Part shown: piece after piece, positions 1-9,391 of the stretch
How the letters are laid out: every line of letters begins with the position of its first letter
Numbering within the stretch: position 1 is the stretch's first letter
NCBI RefSeq assembly: GCF_008807415.1
Contig: NZ_CP043626.1
Span: forward strand, 1,054,001-1,118,000
Length of the DNA stretch: 64,000 bases
Source of the DNA: Pseudomonas denitrificans (nom. rej.)
GTDB taxonomy: Bacteria; Pseudomonadota; Gammaproteobacteria; Pseudomonadales; Pseudomonadaceae
Direction of reading: 5' to 3'
The notes under the pieces: generated by a model
What the model was told of the DNA's origin: nothing
The model's input: only the letters and a program-made list of their open reading frames with translations
The model's database searches: none
Position numbers and translations under genes: made by a program

Positions 1-325
1 CTTCGCTGGCGGCGACCAGAGCGTGCGCGGCTACGACTACCAGACGCTGTCGCCGAAGAACTCCGACGGCGATCGCATCGGTGGCCGCTACATGGTCGCC
101 GGCAGCGTCGAATACCAGTACCCTATCGCAGAGCGCTGGCGTATTGCAGCCTTCGTCGACCAGGGCAACTCGTTCAACTCGCTGGACTTCCCCTCGATCA
201 AGACCGGCGTCGGCATCGGTATCCGCTGGATTTCCCCGGTCGGCCCGCTGCGCCTGGACCTCGCCGATGGCCTGGACGAGGACGGCGGCATCCGCCTGCA
301 CTTCTCCATGGGGCCTGAGCTGTGA
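1..325 (+). CDS. tamA: TamA, C-terminal end of the outer-membrane barrel (partial)
   Basis: This is the 3' end of an Omp85/BamA-superfamily gene; the 5' part lies before the window. The readable frame starts at base 2 with FAGGDQSVRGYDYQ, the conserved barrel motif (GG..SVRGY) of TamA and other Omp85 proteins. It ends with strands typical of the last barrel turns (GIRWISPVGPLRLDLA). TamA is the outer-membrane half of the translocation and assembly module, which helps insert outer-membrane proteins and, with TamB, bridges the envelope. The stop TGA overlaps the GTG start of tamB by 4 bases, so the two genes are translationally coupled. The assignment rests on the motif plus the adjoining tamB. 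Confidence 0.9.
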   Translation, partial: FAGGDQSVRGYDYQTLSPKNSDGDRIGGRYMVAGSVEYQYPIAERWRIAAFVDQGNSFNSLDFPSIKTGVGIGIRWISPVGPLRLDLADGLDEDGGIRLHFSMGPEL

Positions 326-3300
326 CCCGCACGGGCTGGATGCGCGCTCTGCGCTGGAGCCTGGGCGGCCTGCTCGGGCTGATCCTGCTGCTGGTCATTG
401 CGGTGGCCGCCTTGCTCGGCACGCCTGCGGGCAGCCGCGCCGTGCTGAGCTGGGTGCCGGGCCTGAGCGTCGATGAATTCGACGGCCGCCTTGCCGGTGG
501 TTTCAGCGCCAAGCGCCTGGAGTGGACCGACGGCGGCACCCATCTGGTGCTGGACCAGCCGCAGATCGACTGGTCGCCGGCCTGTCTGCTGCGCATGACG
601 CTGTGCCTGCACAAGGTCGTGGCCAACGAAGTGCTGCTGACCCTGCCGCCGAGCGAGCCGAGCGAATCGTCCGGCCCCATCGAGCTGCCCGACCTGAGCC
701 TGCCGCTGTCACTGGAACTGGGTGACATCCGCATCGGCCGCTTCCTGCTCGATGGCCAGGAGCAGCTGCGCGACGCCGAACTGGCCGCGCACTGGGACCA
801 TGAAGGCCTGCACATCGACTCAGTGAAGCTTGCCCGTGATGGCCTGAGCCTGTCGCTCAAGGGCCTGCTGAAGCCGACCCAGGGCTGGCCGCTGGAGGCC
901 GAGGGGACGCTTGGCCTGCCCGCGCCGGGCGAGAAGTCCTGGACCCTGCAGCTGCAGGCCAAGGGCGAGCTGATGGGCCACCTCAAATTGCAGGCGCAGA
1001 GCAGTGGCTACCTGAACGGCAACCTGGAAGGAGACCTGCAACCGCTGGCGGAGAACCTGCCGGCCACCGCGCTGGTGACTGCCGACGGCTTCAAGGCCGA
1101 TGCGTCCTTACCCGACACTCTGACGCTGAACCAGCTGCGCCTGAATGCCAGCGGCAACCTCAAGGATGGCTACCAGCTGGCTGGCGCCGCCGTGCTGCCC
1201 GCCGAGGAAAGCCCGGTGGTGCTGACCCTGCGCGGGCGCGTCGACGCCGAGGGTGCGGATATCGCCGCCCTCGACCTGAGCGCCGCCAAGGACCAGCGCG
1301 TGGCACTGACCGGCCGCCTCGACTGGAAGGACGCCTTCGCCGCCAACGCCCAGCTCGACTGGCTGGACTTCCCCTGGCGCCGCTTGTACCCGGAGATCGA
1401 CGAGCCGCCGGTGAGCGTAGACACCTTCAAGGCCGAGGTGAGCTACAGCGAGGGTGCCTACCTGGGTAATTTTGACGGCGCCTTCAAGGGGCCGGCCGGC
1501 GATTTCACCCTGGCCAGCCCGGTGTCTGGCAATCTCGCGGAAGTCTTCCTGCCGTCGCTGAAACTGGTGGCCGGGCAGGGCAAGGCCGAAGGGCACCTGA
1601 AGGTCGGTTTCGCCGATGCGGTGAGCTGGGACGCAGCGCTCGACCTGTCCGATCTCGACCCGGCCTACTGGCTCGAAGAAATGCCCGGCCGCCTCGCTGG
1701 ACCGTTGCGCAGCAAGGGCTCGCTCAAGGGCGAAGCGCTGAACCTCGATGCCAACCTCGACCTGCAGGGCCGCCTGCGTGGCCAGCCGGCTACCTTCAAG
1801 GCGAATGCCACGGCGGCAGGGCAGGCGTGGAGGGTCGATGGCCTGGCGTTGCAGCTGGGCGACAACCGCATCAGCGGGCAAGCCGCGCTGGACCAGCGGC
1901 TATCCGGTCGCCTGGACATCGCCTTGAATCGCCTCGGTCAGCTGTGGCCGCAGCTATTCGGCCGTCTCAACGGCCAGCTCGACCTGGCCGGCACGCTGCA
2001 GGCGCCGCAAGGGCAGCTGAAGCTCGACGGCCAGCGCGTCGCCTACGCCGATCAGGGCCTGCGCACACTGGATCTGAGCGCCTCCCTCGATGCCGGCCAG
2101 CGTGGTCGCGTCAACCTGACAGCCCAGGGGCTGCGCAGCGGCGACACCGATTTCGGCGTGCTCAAGCTGGAGGGCAGCGGCGACCTCAAGCGCCAGCAAC
2201 TTGCCCTGAACCTGCAGGGCAAGCCGGTAGTGCTCGACCTTGGCCTGGACGGCAACTGGAACGGCAAGGACTGGCGCGGAAGTCTCTTGAAGGGCGATAT
2301 CCAGAGTGGCGGCCAGGACTGGCGCCTGCAACAGCCGGCACGCCTGGAACGCCTGGCGGATGGTCGGATCAACCTCGGCGCCCATTGCTGGGCTTCCGGC
2401 CCCGCCAGCCTGTGCATGGAAGACCAGCGGCTGATGCCTGATCCACGCCTGCGCATGCACCTGCGCGAGTTCCCGCTGGACAGCCTGGCGCGCTGGCTGC
2501 CCGAGGACTTCGCCTGGAAGGGCAAGCTCGACGGCGACGTGCAGCTCGACCTGCCCGCCAGCGGCCCCAACGGCTCCATCCTGATCAATGCCAACAACGG
2601 CACCCTGCGCATCAAGGAGCAGGAGGAGTGGGTCGACTTCCCCTACCAGCGCCTGCAACTGGAGAGCCGCCTGACGCCCCGGCGCATCGACACCAGCCTG
2701 CAGTTCCAGGGCGACAAGCTCGGCAGCCTGCAGGCCCAGGTCCAGCTCGACCCGCGGCCGAAAGCCAAGCCGGTGAGCGGCACCTTCAGCCTCAGTGGCC
2801 TGGACATCGCCGTGGCGCGGCCTTTTGCGCCCATGGTGGAAACCCTGAAAGGCCACCTCAACGGCAGCGGGCAGATTTCTGGCGGCCTGCTGGCACCACG
2901 GGTAGATGGCGAGCTGCGCCTGAACGACGGGGAAATCTCCGGCGGCGACCTGCCGACCCGTTTCGAGCAGTTGCAGGTCACCGCCCGGATTGCCGGCGAG
3001 CAGGTCGACCTGAGCGGCGACTGGAAGGCCGGAGAACATGGCAACGGCAGCCTGTCCGGGCGCATCGCCTGGTTCAGTGGCCTGGACGTCGACGTGAAGC
3101 TGCGCGGCAGTCGACTGCCGGTGACTGTGGAGCCCTACGCCAACCTCGAAGTGGAGCCCGATCTCACGGTGCAGATGGCGGGCGAACGGCTTGCCGTGTC
3201 CGGCTCGGTGCAGGTGCCGCGCGGCGCCATCACCATTCGCCAGTTGCCGCCGTCCACGGTCAAGGTGTCCGACGACAGCGTGATCGTCGGCGCGAAGCAG

Positions 3301-4005
3301 GAGCCGAAAAGCGCGCTTGCGCTGAACATGGATATCGATGTCAGGGTCGGCAGCGACAAGCTGACCTTCAGCGGCTTCGGCCTGAACGCGGAGCTGGCGG
3401 GCCAGGTGCACATCGGCGACAACATGGACACCCGTGGCGAGCTGCGCCTGAACAACGGCCGCTACCGCGCCTACGGCCAGAAGCTGACCATCCGCCGCGC
3501 GCGCCTGCTGTTCGCCGGGCCTATCGACCAGCCATTCCTCGACGTCGAGGCGATCCGCAAGGTCGACGACGTGGTGGCCGGCCTGCGCCTGACCGGCAAC
3601 GCCGAGCAGCCGCGCAGCGAAGTGTTCTCCGAGCCTGCCATGAGCCAGCAGCAGGCGCTGTCCTACCTGGTGCTGGGCCGGCCCATGTCCAGCGGCGAGG
3701 ACAGCAACATGCTCGGCGAGGCAGCCCTGGCGCTCGGCCTGGCCGGCAGCGCACCGCTGACCGGTGAAGTCGCCCAGCGCCTGGGCATCCAGGACTTCCA
3801 GCTGGACACCGAAGGCACCGGCAACAGCACCAGCGTGGTCGCCAGCGGCCAGCTTTCCGACCGTCTCAGCCTGCGCTATGGCGTGGGCGTGTTCGAACCG
3901 GCCAACACCATCGCGCTGCGCTACCTGCTGAGCAAGAAGGTCTACCTGGAGGCTGCCAGCGGCCTGGCCAGCTCCCTGGATATCTTCTACAAGCGCGACT
4001 TCTGA
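322..4005 (+). CDS. tamB: TamB, inner-membrane-anchored translocation and assembly module protein
   Basis: A 1227-residue protein, the usual size for TamB. It starts with GTG inside the tamA stop codon. Residues about 10-33 form one hydrophobic signal anchor (LGGLLGLILLLVIAVAALLG). The rest is a long repetitive beta-rich region of the AsmA-like/DUF490 type, expected to form a hydrophobic groove spanning the periplasm. The conserved TamB C-terminal domain occupies roughly the last 350 residues and ends in an aromatic residue (YKRDF). Its known partner is TamA; related proteins are implicated in phospholipid transport between membranes. No lesion is seen. Confidence 0.93.
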   Translation: MTRTGWMRALRWSLGGLLGLILLLVIAVAALLGTPAGSRAVLSWVPGLSVDEFDGRLAGGFSAKRLEWTDGGTHLVLDQPQIDWSPACLLRMTLCLHKVVANEVLLTLPPSEPSESSGPIELPDLSLPLSLELGDIRIGRFLLDGQEQLRDAELAAHWDHEGLHIDSVKLARDGLSLSLKGLLKPTQGWPLEAEGTLGLPAPGEKSWTLQLQAKGELMGHLKLQAQSSGYLNGNLEGDLQPLAENLPATALVTADGFKADASLPDTLTLNQLRLNASGNLKDGYQLAGAAVLPAEESPVVLTLRGRVDAEGADIAALDLSAAKDQRVALTGRLDWKDAFAANAQLDWLDFPWRRLYPEIDEPPVSVDTFKAEVSYSEGAYLGNFDGAFKGPAGDFTLASPVSGNLAEVFLPSLKLVAGQGKAEGHLKVGFADAVSWDAALDLSDLDPAYWLEEMPGRLAGPLRSKGSLKGEALNLDANLDLQGRLRGQPATFKANATAAGQAWRVDGLALQLGDNRISGQAALDQRLSGRLDIALNRLGQLWPQLFGRLNGQLDLAGTLQAPQGQLKLDGQRVAYADQGLRTLDLSASLDAGQRGRVNLTAQGLRSGDTDFGVLKLEGSGDLKRQQLALNLQGKPVVLDLGLDGNWNGKDWRGSLLKGDIQSGGQDWRLQQPARLERLADGRINLGAHCWASGPASLCMEDQRLMPDPRLRMHLREFPLDSLARWLPEDFAWKGKLDGDVQLDLPASGPNGSILINANNGTLRIKEQEEWVDFPYQRLQLESRLTPRRIDTSLQFQGDKLGSLQAQVQLDPRPKAKPVSGTFSLSGLDIAVARPFAPMVETLKGHLNGSGQISGGLLAPRVDGELRLNDGEISGGDLPTRFEQLQVTARIAGEQVDLSGDWKAGEHGNGSLSGRIAWFSGLDVDVKLRGSRLPVTVEPYANLEVEPDLTVQMAGERLAVSGSVQVPRGAITIRQLPPSTVKVSDDSVIVGAKQEPKSALALNMDIDVRVGSDKLTFSGFGLNAELAGQVHIGDNMDTRGELRLNNGRYRAYGQKLTIRRARLLFAGPIDQPFLDVEAIRKVDDVVAGLRLTGNAEQPRSEVFSEPAMSQQQALSYLVLGRPMSSGEDSNMLGEAALALGLAGSAPLTGEVAQRLGIQDFQLDTEGTGNSTSVVASGQLSDRLSLRYGVGVFEPANTIALRYLLSKKVYLEAASGLASSLDIFYKRDF

Positions 4006-4116
4006 GTGCGCTCGGTGGCGCCGTCGTTCGGCGCCGCCGGTCTTCATGGCCCCTTAAGGTACCCGGCACAGACTCCCCCCGCCGCCGGACGAAGTGCGCA
4101 CAAGGGGAAAGTCATC

Positions 4117-6834
4117 ATGCGCCTGGACCTCATCAGGACCCACCTGCTCGAATTCATCAACAAGGGCTTCCCGGCCCGCCAACTGCGCAGGCTGGTCGCC
4201 CGTGACCTGCTGCGCGGTTCGGCGGCCGGGAGACAGGCGCCCAATGCGCTGGCTGCGGCCCTGCTGGAGTGGTCCGCGCTGGAATCGGCCACGGTGCTGG
4301 AGCGCCTGGAGAGCCGGCGTGAGGGCCTCAACGAGACCGAGGCGGGTGAGCGCCGTCAGCGCGATGGGCTCAACGAAGTGGATCAGGACCGTCCCATCGG
4401 CGCCTGGATGCACCTGTGGTACTGCTACTGCAATCCCTTCAACCTGCTGCTCACCGTGCTGGCGACCATTTCCTGGTTCACCGAGGACGTCGAGGCCGCC
4501 GTGGTGATCGGCAGCATGGTGGGCATTTCCACGCTGCTGCGCTTCATTCAGGAGAAACGCTCCAACCGTGCCGCCGAGAAGCTCAAGGCGATGGTCAGCA
4601 ACACCGCGACGGTGTTCCGCAGTGCCGAGGGCGATGGCCCCGCGTTGCGGGTGGAAGTGCCGATCCGCGAGCTGGTGCCCGGCGACATACTGTGGCTGTC
4701 GGCGGGCGACATGGTGCCGGCGGATGTGCGCCTGCTCAGCGCCAAGGATCTTTTCGTCGGCCAGGCCGCGCTGACTGGTGAATCCCTGCCGGTGGAGAAG
4801 TTCGCCCAGCTGCGCGACGCCCGTCAGGGCAATCCGCTGGAGCGCGACAGCCTGTGCTTCATGGGCACCACGGTGGTCAGCGGCTCCGCCCTGGCGGTGG
4901 TGATCGGCACCGGCACGGGCACCTATTTCGGCTCCCTCGCCGAGAAGGTGATCGCCAGCGACCCGACGCCCACCGCCTTCCAGACCGGGGTCAACCGCGT
5001 CAGCTGGCTGCTGATCCGCTTCATGCTGGTGATGGCGCCGGTAGTCCTGCTGATCAACGGCTTCACCAAAGGTGACTGGCTGGAGGCTGCGCTGTTCGCG
5101 CTGTCCATCGCCGTCGGCCTGACCCCGGAAATGCTCCCGATGATTGTCACCTCGACCCTGGCCAAGGGCGCGGTGGTGCTCAGCCGGCGCAAGGTGATCG
5201 TCAAGCGCCTGGATGCCATCCAGAACTTCGGCGCCATGGACATCCTCTGCACCGACAAGACCGGCACCCTGACCCAGGACCGCATCGTCCTCGAGCGCCA
5301 CACCGACGCCTTCGGCCAGGTGCAGGACCGCGTGCTGCAACTGGCCTTCCTCAACAGCCACTACCAGACCGGGCTGAAGAACCTGCTGGACGTCGCTGTG
5401 CTGGAGCACGTCGAACTGCGCCATGCGCTGAAGGTGGACAGCCGCTTCCGCAAACTCGACGAGATTCCCTTCGACTTCGCCCGCCGGCGCATGTCGGTGG
5501 TGGTCAGTGAACGCGAGGACAACCACCTGCTGATCTGCAAGGGCGCGCTGGAGGAGGTGCTGTCGGTCTGCGCCACGGTGGAAACCGCCGACGGCGTAGA
5601 GCCGCTTACTGGCGCGCGCCTGGAGAACATCCGCGCAGTCGCCGACGGGCTCAACCAGGAAGGCCTGCGGGTGGTCGCCGTGGCTACCCGTGAGCTGCCG
5701 CCGACCCGCGATGTGTACGGCGTGGCGGACGAGAGCGAATTGTGCCTGGCCGGCTACATCGCCTTCCTCGACCCGCCCAAGGAGACCACCGCCCCAGCGC
5801 TCAAGGCGCTGGCGGAGAACGGCGTGGCCGTGAAGGTGCTGACCGGCGACAACGACCGGGTGAGTCTGAAGGTCTGCCGTGACGTGGGGTTGGTGGTCGA
5901 GGGTGTGTTGCTCGGCCCGCAGCTGGACGAACTCGATGATGGCGCCCTCGGCGAGCTGGCCGAGCGCACCACGCTGTTCGCCAAGCTCACCCCCAGCCAC
6001 AAGGAGCGCCTGGTGCGGGTGCTGCGCGAGCGCGGCCACGTGGTTGGCTTCCTCGGCGACGGCATCAACGACGCCCCGGCGCTGCGCACGGCGGACATCG
6101 GCATCTCGGTGGATTCGGCGGTGGACATCGCCAAGGAAGCCGCCGACCTGATCCTCCTGGAAAAGAGCCTGATGGTCCTGGAGGAGGGCGTGATCGAAGG
6201 ACGCCGCACCTTCGCCAACATGCTCAAGTACATCCGCATGACCGCCAGCTCCAACTTCGGCAACGTGTTCAGCGTGCTGGTGGCCAGCGCCTTCATTCCG
6301 TTCCTGCCGATGCTGCCGCTGCAGCTGCTGGTGCAGAACCTGCTCTACGACCTGTCGCAGATCGCCATTCCCTTCGACCATGTCGATGACGAACTGCTGC
6401 GCAAGCCGCAGCAGTGGAACCCGGACGGACTGGGGCGCTTCATGGTGTTCTTCGGGCCGATCAGCTCGATCTTCGACATCGCCACCTTCCTTGTGCTCTG
6501 GCACGTGTTCGGTGCGAATTCACCGGAGCAGCAGACGCTGTTCCAGTCCGGCTGGTTCGTCGAGGGGCTGATCTCGCAACTGCTGGTGGTGCACATGATT
6601 CGCACCCGGCGCATTCCCTTCCTGCAGAGCCGCGCCGCCTGGCCGCTGCTGGGCATGACCCTGGTGATAGTCGCGGTGGCGGTCTTCCTGCCCATGGGGC
6701 CGCTGGCGCATTCCTTCCGCATGCAGGCGTTGCCGCTGGGCTACTGGCCGTGGCTGGTGGCGATCCTGCTCGGCTACATGGCGCTGACCCAGACCGTGAA
6801 GGGCTGGTTCGCCCGGCGCTACGGCTGGCAGTGA
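4117..6834 (+). CDS. mgtA: Magnesium-translocating P-type ATPase (MgtA type)
   Basis: A 905-residue type IIIB P-type ATPase that imports Mg2+ across the inner membrane at the cost of ATP. Visible motifs are the actuator loop ALTGESLPVEK, the phosphorylation motif DKTGTLT with the acceptor Asp near residue 380, and the hinge GDGINDAPALR. Membrane segments flank the catalytic domains, and VGLTPEMLPMIVTS is the ion-path helix of MgtA/MgtB. The reading frame is open upstream to 4006. The ATG at 4117 is preferred because AAGGGGA lies about 9 bases upstream and the protein then begins like family members. The 111-base region before the start has no recognisable leader peptide or Mg2+ riboswitch. 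Confidence 0.92.
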   Translation: MRLDLIRTHLLEFINKGFPARQLRRLVARDLLRGSAAGRQAPNALAAALLEWSALESATVLERLESRREGLNETEAGERRQRDGLNEVDQDRPIGAWMHLWYCYCNPFNLLLTVLATISWFTEDVEAAVVIGSMVGISTLLRFIQEKRSNRAAEKLKAMVSNTATVFRSAEGDGPALRVEVPIRELVPGDILWLSAGDMVPADVRLLSAKDLFVGQAALTGESLPVEKFAQLRDARQGNPLERDSLCFMGTTVVSGSALAVVIGTGTGTYFGSLAEKVIASDPTPTAFQTGVNRVSWLLIRFMLVMAPVVLLINGFTKGDWLEAALFALSIAVGLTPEMLPMIVTSTLAKGAVVLSRRKVIVKRLDAIQNFGAMDILCTDKTGTLTQDRIVLERHTDAFGQVQDRVLQLAFLNSHYQTGLKNLLDVAVLEHVELRHALKVDSRFRKLDEIPFDFARRRMSVVVSEREDNHLLICKGALEEVLSVCATVETADGVEPLTGARLENIRAVADGLNQEGLRVVAVATRELPPTRDVYGVADESELCLAGYIAFLDPPKETTAPALKALAENGVAVKVLTGDNDRVSLKVCRDVGLVVEGVLLGPQLDELDDGALGELAERTTLFAKLTPSHKERLVRVLRERGHVVGFLGDGINDAPALRTADIGISVDSAVDIAKEAADLILLEKSLMVLEEGVIEGRRTFANMLKYIRMTASSNFGNVFSVLVASAFIPFLPMLPLQLLVQNLLYDLSQIAIPFDHVDDELLRKPQQWNPDGLGRFMVFFGPISSIFDIATFLVLWHVFGANSPEQQTLFQSGWFVEGLISQLLVVHMIRTRRIPFLQSRAAWPLLGMTLVIVAVAVFLPMGPLAHSFRMQALPLGYWPWLVAILLGYMALTQTVKGWFARRYGWQ

Positions 6835-6854
6835 GCGAAACGGAACCAACGTGC

Positions 6855-6891
6855 GAACCCGATCACCACTGGTCACGCAGGCATCGGGTTC
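6855..6891. repeat. Inverted repeat downstream of mgtA
   Basis: GAACCCGAT (6855-6863) and ATCGGGTTC (6883-6891) form a perfect 9-base stem with a 19-base loop between mgtA and the next gene. No T-run follows, so it could be a weak terminator, an mRNA-stabilising hairpin or an operator. Confidence 0.4.
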
Positions 6892-6929
6892 AATACACTC
6901 CGGTCATCCGTCTTCTCCTGCTGTGAGTC

Positions 6930-7736
6930 GTGATCTTGCCGTCGCAAGCCCATCGCCTGCCGTTGCTCCCGCGTGCGCGCCTGAAGCGCCTGGTCCTGCT
7001 GGGCCTGGCGCTGGCCAGCGTGCCGCTGGCCGCCTGCGAGAAGACCCTGCGCTGGGATGACGACCCGCCCTTCAGCATGCAATTGCCCGACGGCAGCGTC
7101 GGCGGGCTCTACGTCGAGCTGAATCGCACTGTGCTGGAGCGCCTGGGGTGCGAGGTGCGGATGGTCAAGCTGCCCTGGGCTCGGGCGCTCAAGGAACTCG
7201 AACTCGGTCGCCTCGACGTGCTGCCCGGGGCCTTCCGCAAGCCCGAGCGCGAGGCCTACGCCTGGTTCTCCGGTACCGTGCTGCCACCGTCGCGCAACAT
7301 CCTCTTCGTCCGTCGCGGCCTGCCCCAGTTGGGCAGCCTGCAGCAGCTTTCCGACCTGCCCGGCAGCGACTTCCGCCTCGGCGCGCAGATCGACGTTTCC
7401 TACGGTGAACCCTATCGCCAGTTGATGGCCGACCCCGACTTCGCCGCGCGGGTGTTCTTCAATCCCAGCCGCAGCAACCTCTGGCACATGGTCGACAAGG
7501 GCCGAATCGACGGCATCATCGCCGATGAGCACAGCGGCCAGTACGAACTGCAGCAGTTGGGCCTGGCCAAGCGCATCGAGCCCACCAGCGTGGTGGTGTC
7601 AGCGGAGTCGGCGGAAGTCGCCTTCAGCAAGCGTACCCAGGACGAGGACTTCGTCCGTCGCTACGCGCAGACGCTGAAGACGCTGGTGGACGCGGGCGAG
7701 GATCGGCGCATCCTGCAGCACTACGTCAGCAACTGA
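6930..7736 (+). CDS. Periplasmic solute-binding protein, SBP_bac_3 / amino-acid-type
   Basis: A 268-residue protein with an N-terminal basic stretch and hydrophobic core (RLKRLVLLGLALASVPLAAC) that reads as an export signal. LAAC could be a lipobox, but cleavage just before the Cys by signal peptidase I is equally possible. The mature part, beginning EKTLRWDDDPPFSM, and the segment LGRLDVLPGAFRKPEREAYAWFS match family 3 extracellular solute-binding proteins. There is no permease or ATPase gene beside it, so it is an orphan binding protein or a sensor-type relative. The start is GTG at 6930; later starts would remove the signal. The ligand is unknown. Confidence 0.75.
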   Translation: MILPSQAHRLPLLPRARLKRLVLLGLALASVPLAACEKTLRWDDDPPFSMQLPDGSVGGLYVELNRTVLERLGCEVRMVKLPWARALKELELGRLDVLPGAFRKPEREAYAWFSGTVLPPSRNILFVRRGLPQLGSLQQLSDLPGSDFRLGAQIDVSYGEPYRQLMADPDFAARVFFNPSRSNLWHMVDKGRIDGIIADEHSGQYELQQLGLAKRIEPTSVVVSAESAEVAFSKRTQDEDFVRRYAQTLKTLVDAGEDRRILQHYVSN

Positions 7737-7748
7737 CGGATTCCCGCG

Positions 7749-8216
7749 TCAGGGCTTGCGCCAGAGATTGGTGCGGCGGGCCTTGGCCTCGTGCTCTTCG
7801 AACTGGTACTGGCCGACTTCCTCGGGCGTCTGCGCATCGCTCTGCCGCCAGCGTGCGAGGCCGATGCTCAGCTGGGCCCGGCCGATATCCAGGGTGTGAC
7901 CGCAGTTCGGGCATTCCGCCGGGGTGACCCAGACTGCCGCGCGAAGGCTGCCATCGGCAAGCTGCTCGGCGTGCTTGAGGGTGGCGCTCTTGCCCAGGGC
8001 GAGCTGCACCAGGGCCGCACGGGAGCGCTGGCCGAAGGGCTGTTCCAGTTCCGGGGCGGTGATGCCACGCAGGTGGATGGTGGTATCGCCGCCGTCCGCG
8101 CGCTGGCAGGTTAGCTGGTCGCCGCTGAACACGGCCGTCACCTGGCATTCCTCATCCGCGTGGCCGGCGAGGGGAAGGAAGGAAAGTACGAGCAGTGCGG
8201 CGGGAACGAATCGCAT
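7749..8216 (-). CDS. Small exported SNase/TNase-like protein
   Basis: A 155-residue protein with a signal peptide (MRFVPAALLVLSFLPLAGHA) followed by a compact beta-barrel resembling the thermonuclease fold: DGDTTIHLRGITAPELEQPFGQRSRAAL is the signature region. It also carries a CPNC pair (PAECPNCGHT). The canonical SNase catalytic Arg/Glu set is not clearly complete, so nuclease activity is uncertain. The frame opens at 8243, but the ATG at 8216 is preceded by CGGAGG and starts the signal peptide. That Shine-Dalgarno sequence is buried in an inverted repeat (8222-8267). Confidence 0.7.
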   Translation of the reverse strand: MRFVPAALLVLSFLPLAGHADEECQVTAVFSGDQLTCQRADGGDTTIHLRGITAPELEQPFGQRSRAALVQLALGKSATLKHAEQLADGSLRAAVWVTPAECPNCGHTLDIGRAQLSIGLARWRQSDAQTPEEVGQYQFEEHEAKARRTNLWRKP

Positions 8217-8221
8217 GGAGC

Positions 8222-8267
8222 CTCCGGTGGACCCCGTCAGCATAACCGCTGCGAGCGTCCACCGGAG
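8222..8267. repeat. Inverted repeat that covers the Shine-Dalgarno site of the SNase-like gene
   Basis: CTCCGGTGGAC (8222-8232) and GTCCACCGGAG (8257-8267) are perfect 11-base complements separated by 24 bases. On the minus strand the second arm contains the GGAG of the SNase-like gene, whose ATG is at 8216. The hairpin could end transcription from the aldo/keto reductase gene or block translation of read-through mRNA. Confidence 0.6.
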
Positions 8268-8283
8268 CCCCGTTGCAGAGCTT

Positions 8284-9275
8284 TTACTGGATCAGCGCCA
8301 TCACCTGTTCGCTGTAGCGCCCGCCAGCGGCCGCACCGGCCGGGAAGATCGCGTCCAGCTCCAGCAGTTCAGCGCTGGTCAGCGCCAGGTCCACGGCGGC
8401 GACGTTCTCTTCCAGGTACTTGCGCTGCTTGGTGCCGGGGATCGGCACCAGGTGCTCGCCCTGGGCCAGCACCCAGGCCAGCGCCAGTTGCGAGGGCTTC
8501 ACCCCGCGGGCGGCGGCCAGCTCGGCGACCTTGTCCACCAGCAGCAGGTTCTTCGCGAAGTTCTCGCCGGTGAAGCGCGGGCTGGAGCGCCGGTAGTCGT
8601 CCTGCGCGAAGTCATCCGGGCTCTTCAGCGCGCCGGTGAGGAAGCCGCGGCCCAGCGGGCTGTAGGGCACGAAGCCGACACCCAGGCGTTCGCACGCGGC
8701 CAGCACGCCGTTCTCTTCCGGGTCGCGGGTCCACAGCGAGTATTCGCTCTGCAGCGTGGTGATCGGGTGGACCTTGTGCGCGCGTTCCAGGGTTTCTGCC
8801 GAGGCTTCGCTCAGGCCGAGGTAGCGAACCTTGCCGGCCTTCACCAGCTCGGCCAGGGTGCCGACGGTGTCCTCGATGGGCACCTTGGGGTCGACGCGGT
8901 GCTGGTAGTAGAGGTCGATGTGGTCGGTGCCCAGGCGCTTCAGGCTGCCTTCCACGGCCTGGCGGATGTACTCCGGGCTGCCGTTGGCGCCGCGCACCTG
9001 CGGCTGGTCAGGGGTGCGCACGATGCCGAACTTGGTGGCGAGGAACACCTGTTCGCGCTTGCCCTTCAGGGCGCGGCCGAGCAGTTCCTCGTTGGTGTGC
9101 GGGCCGTAGATGTCGGCGGTGTCGAGCAGGGTGACGCCCAGCTCCAGCGCGCGGTGCAGGGTAGCGATGGATTCGGCCTCATCGCTGCCGGTGGTGTAGA
9201 AGTCGGACATGCCCATGCAGCCGAGGCCGATGGCGGAGACGACGGGGCTTGCGAGCCCAGGCGGCGGGTCTTCAT
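8284..9275 (-). CDS. Aldo/keto reductase with an apparent frameshift in codons 9-10
   Basis: An NADPH-dependent aldo/keto reductase of about 330 residues. The catalytic tetrad is visible: Asp and Tyr in DTADIYG, Lys in ATKFG, His in YYQHRVD. The C-terminal cofactor loop ([14 protein letters not shown]) is present. The natural start appears to be the ATG at 9275, preceded by GGAG, which reads MKTRRLGSQ. That frame then leaves the family, while the frame holding the rest begins [13 protein letters not shown]. One extra G near 9250 would join them as [17 protein letters not shown], the family N-terminus. The window therefore shows a one-base deletion, real or from sequencing. The gene is divergent from a LysR gene that probably controls it. 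Confidence 0.8.
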
Positions 9276-9335
9276 GCGGGGATTCTCCGGGTGGGGAAAG
9301 GGGCAGGACCATTCTTGTTGTTTGTCAGGCATGGA

Positions 9336-9357
9336 TAAACCGGCAGATTGCGGTTTA
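9336..9357. promoter_or_regulatory. Candidate LysR-type operator between the reductase and the regulator
   Basis: TAAACCG (9336-9342) and CGGTTTA (9351-9357) form an inverted repeat with an 8-base spacer in the 116-base divergent gap. Its outer ends fit the T-N11-A style of LysR binding boxes loosely. Position and symmetry make it the best operator candidate here. Confidence 0.45.
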
Positions 9358-9391
9358 ACTATTCGGCCTGGATGAATAATCGGAGTGCGCC

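Noticed and set aside
1954..4047. A 697-residue open frame antisense to tamB
   Set aside because: Antisense shadow of a GC-rich gene; no signal, motif or ribosome site.
4006..4116. An Mg2+ riboswitch or proline-rich leader peptide before mgtA
   Set aside because: The 111-base leader has no Pro-codon run and no recognisable terminator/antiterminator pair.
4054..6504. An 816-residue open frame antisense to mgtA
   Set aside because: Antisense shadow with repetitive His/Gln/Asp-rich composition; mgtA has all P-type ATPase motifs.
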